Positions 62,310-64,000 of a stretch of 64,000 nucleotides of DNA are shown piece by piece. The notes under the pieces are model-generated. The model was not told the DNA's origin. It saw nothing but the letters and a program-made list of their open reading frames with translations, and searched no databases. The stretch is taken from the NCBI GenBank assembly GCA_029233925.1, contig JARGOX010000015.1:62001-126000 (forward strand). The letters are read 5' to 3'. Position 1 is the stretch's first letter. Every line of letters starts with the position of its first letter. Both the position numbers and the translations under genes were made by a program. Origin of the DNA: Rhizobiaceae bacterium (lineage in GTDB: Bacteria; Pseudomonadota; Alphaproteobacteria; Rhizobiales; Rhizobiaceae).

Positions 62310-63203
62310 ATGGCGCATCAGGCCAGACCCAATCCCTATTTTCGAAATTTGAACGCCAAAGTGGCGGCAACACCGATGATTTTGACAACCTTGATTGTCT
62401 TTGTCGGGTGTTCCGTATGGACAGTTCTTTATTCCTTTTCCGCATCCAGAGCGCTACCGGTCAACGAGTTTGTCGGGTTTGCCCAATATGATCGCCTGTT
62501 CAACACATCACGCTGGACCAAATCGGTCGGAAACATTGCTGTATACGGAATTTTTTCCCTGGTTTTTTCGCTTGTTGTCGGCTTCATCCTGGCCGCCTTC
62601 ATGGATCAGAAAATTCGTTTCGAAAATACATTTCGCACAATATTCCTTTATCCCTTTGCACTGTCGTTCATTGTGACAGGCCTTGTCTGGCAATGGATAC
62701 TCAATCCAACGCTTGGCCTTCAAAAGGCTGTACGCGACCTGGGCTGGGAAAGTTTTACCTTTGACCTCATCGCCCACCGCGACACTGTCATCTATGCATT
62801 GCTGATCGCCGGCATCTGGCAGGGCACCGGCTTTGTCATGGCCCTCATGCTGGCAGGTCTGCGCGGCGTGGATGAAGACATCTGGAAAGCCTCGAGAATA
62901 GACGGCATTCCAAAATGGAAAACCTATATTTTTGTGGTGATACCCATGATGCGGGGTGTTTTTGTCACGACTCTGGTCATCATCGCGTCCGGCATCGTTC
63001 GCCTTTATGATCTTGTCGTCGCAATGACCAGCGGTGGCCCGGGTATCGCCTCCGAAGTCCCCGCGAAATATGTCTATGACTTCATGTTCGCCCGCGGCAA
63101 TGTCGGCCAGGCTCTGGCTGCATCCACCGTCATGCTCACGACCGTCCTGATAATCCTCATTCCATGGATCTATCTGGAATACGGTTCAAAGAAGCCAAAG
63201 TAA
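62310..63203 (+). CDS. Sugar ABC transporter permease (GtsB/MalF-type)
   Basis: A 297-residue permease with six helices. The first follows an N-terminal arm (AATPMILTTLIVFVGCSVWT). The EAA loop near the C-terminus reads DEDIWKASRIDGIPKWKTYI and contacts the ATPase. The periplasmic segments and the helix FRTIFLYPFALSFIVTGLVW are typical of the MalF-like sugar permeases. GGAG precedes the ATG. It lies 72 bp after the binding-protein gene and nine bases before the second permease gene. Confidence 0.92.
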   Translation: MAHQARPNPYFRNLNAKVAATPMILTTLIVFVGCSVWTVLYSFSASRALPVNEFVGFAQYDRLFNTSRWTKSVGNIAVYGIFSLVFSLVVGFILAAFMDQKIRFENTFRTIFLYPFALSFIVTGLVWQWILNPTLGLQKAVRDLGWESFTFDLIAHRDTVIYALLIAGIWQGTGFVMALMLAGLRGVDEDIWKASRIDGIPKWKTYIFVVIPMMRGVFVTTLVIIASGIVRLYDLVVAMTSGGPGIASEVPAKYVYDFMFARGNVGQALAASTVMLTTVLIILIPWIYLEYGSKKPK

Positions 63204-63212
63204 GGGGCGATA

Positions 63213-64000
63213 ATGTCTATTGAACCAATTGGCACACGCCCTCGTCGCACATTCGACCCCACGAGGATGATGATTTATCTGGTTCTGGCGGTGGCGGCCA
63301 TTTATTATCTGCTGCCCCTCTACGTGATGATCGTGACATCGCTCAAGGGCATGCCGGAAGTGCGGTTGGGTAATATCTTCTCCCCTCCGGTCGAAATAAC
63401 CTTCGAACCCTGGGCCAAGGCCTGGGATACAGCCTGTACCGGTCTTTATTGCGAGGGCCTGAAGGTTGGTTTCTGGAACTCGATGCAAATCCTCATCCCA
63501 AGTGTCGTGATATCCATTGCAATCGCCTCGGTAAATGGATACGCGCTGTCATTCTGGCGTTTTCGCGGTGCAGAAGTCTTTTTTACAATTTTGATATTCG
63601 GATCATTCATTCCCTATCAGGTCATGTTGTATCCGCTTGTGATCATCACTCGTGAACTGGGAATTTTCGGCTCCCTGACCGGCGTTATTTTCATCCATAC
63701 AATTTTCGGCATGCCAATTCTCACATTGTTGTTTCGAAATTATTTTGCCTCTTTGCCACAGGAATTGTTCAAGGCGGCACGGGTGGATGGCGCCGGGTTC
63801 TGGGGAATTTTCTTCAAGATCATGGTCCCCATGTCACCGCCGATCTTTGTGGTGGCGATCATTCTTCAGGTCACCGGAATCTGGAACGATTTCCTTTTTG
63901 GTGTGATCTTCGCAGGAACCAAGAATTTTCCGATGACAGTACAGCTTAACAACATCGTCAACTCGTCGCAGGGTGTGAAGGAATACAATGTGAACATGGC
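63213..64000 (+). CDS. Sugar ABC transporter permease (GtsC/MalG-type), truncated by the window edge
   Basis: The first 262 residues of a second six-helix permease are present; the gene continues past the window. The first helix is MMIYLVLAVAAIYYLLPLYV, and MIVTSLKGMPEVRLG follows, typical of MalG-like proteins. The EAA loop is PQELFKAARVDGAGFWGIFF, followed by KIMVPMSPPIFVVAIILQVT. It should pair with the permease encoded just upstream. The ATPase gene probably lies beyond the edge. GGGG lies upstream of the ATG. Confidence 0.92.
   Translation, partial: MSIEPIGTRPRRTFDPTRMMIYLVLAVAAIYYLLPLYVMIVTSLKGMPEVRLGNIFSPPVEITFEPWAKAWDTACTGLYCEGLKVGFWNSMQILIPSVVISIAIASVNGYALSFWRFRGAEVFFTILIFGSFIPYQVMLYPLVIITRELGIFGSLTGVIFIHTIFGMPILTLLFRNYFASLPQELFKAARVDGAGFWGIFFKIMVPMSPPIFVVAIILQVTGIWNDFLFGVIFAGTKNFPMTVQLNNIVNSSQGVKEYNVNM

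Overview
The window looks like a chromosomal segment of a marine or coastal alphaproteobacterium, most likely of the order Hyphomicrobiales. Reasons: moderately high GC, rhizobial-type gene pairs (nirK followed by nirV; a sugar-transport ATPase remnant followed by an frcK-type kinase; the Anbu / transglutaminase / alpha-E / ATP-grasp cluster), and several genes typical of users of marine organic sulfur and nitrogen (taurine-pyruvate aminotransferase, a DmdA-like GcvT protein, a histidinol-dehydrogenase-family enzyme of the HpsN type). The organism assignment is inference from protein resemblance; no rRNA or other marker gene is present.

Layout. 0-5.7 kb: a class II aldolase, a ~1000-residue KAP-type membrane NTPase with a Clp-N-like head, a thioredoxin-fold protein and two small proteins. 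5.3-9.4 kb: a compact denitrification unit (small membrane protein, nirK, nirV, pseudoazurin, Crp/Fnr regulator of the NnrR type) with matching TTGAT-N4-AACAA boxes upstream of nirK and of the pseudoazurin gene. 9.7-16.9 kb: FAD oxidoreductase, a remnant of a multicopper oxidase, HAD phosphatase, MazG-like protein, Nudix hydrolase, a prolyl-aminopeptidase homologue that lacks its nucleophile serine, an amidase and a CDF metal transporter. 17.2-32.4 kb: catabolic and uptake genes for small nitrogen and sulfur compounds: HisD-family dehydrogenase, a five-gene peptide-type ABC transporter, GST, DmdA-like demethylase, permease, DAO-type oxidase, an ArsR-SRPBCC pair and taurine-pyruvate aminotransferase. 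32.4-36.3 kb: the Anbu proteasome-like gene cluster. 36.6-43.8 kb: a 2-hydroxyacid dehydrogenase, a hybrid histidine kinase facing a LuxR-type regulator, a MITE-like inverted-repeat element, a glutamate-synthase-like FMN protein and a DUF992 protein.

43.9-50.6 kb: a PadR regulator divergent from an NTF2-like protein and fadH, then glyoxalase-type proteins, a PLP dehydratase and ferredoxin-NADP reductase. 51.2-55.9 kb: an AT-richer surface-polysaccharide patch with four GT25 glycosyltransferases, in two paralogous pairs, and one GT11 fucosyltransferase-type gene. 56.1-59.5 kb: an OmpR/EnvZ-type two-component pair divergent from a secreted eight-EF-hand protein. 59.8-64 kb: the 3' remnant of a sugar ABC ATPase gene, an frcK-like kinase, and the start of a glucose/mannose-type sugar ABC operon under a LacI-type palindrome, cut by the window edge.

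No rRNA, tRNA, CRISPR array, integrase or complete insertion sequence was recognised. The most unusual items are the KAP/Clp-N fusion, the GT25 patch, the catalytically altered peptidase, the two gene remnants, the MITE-like element and the 16-base direct repeats that bracket the nirK unit. All homology statements rest on reading motifs; none has been checked against a database.
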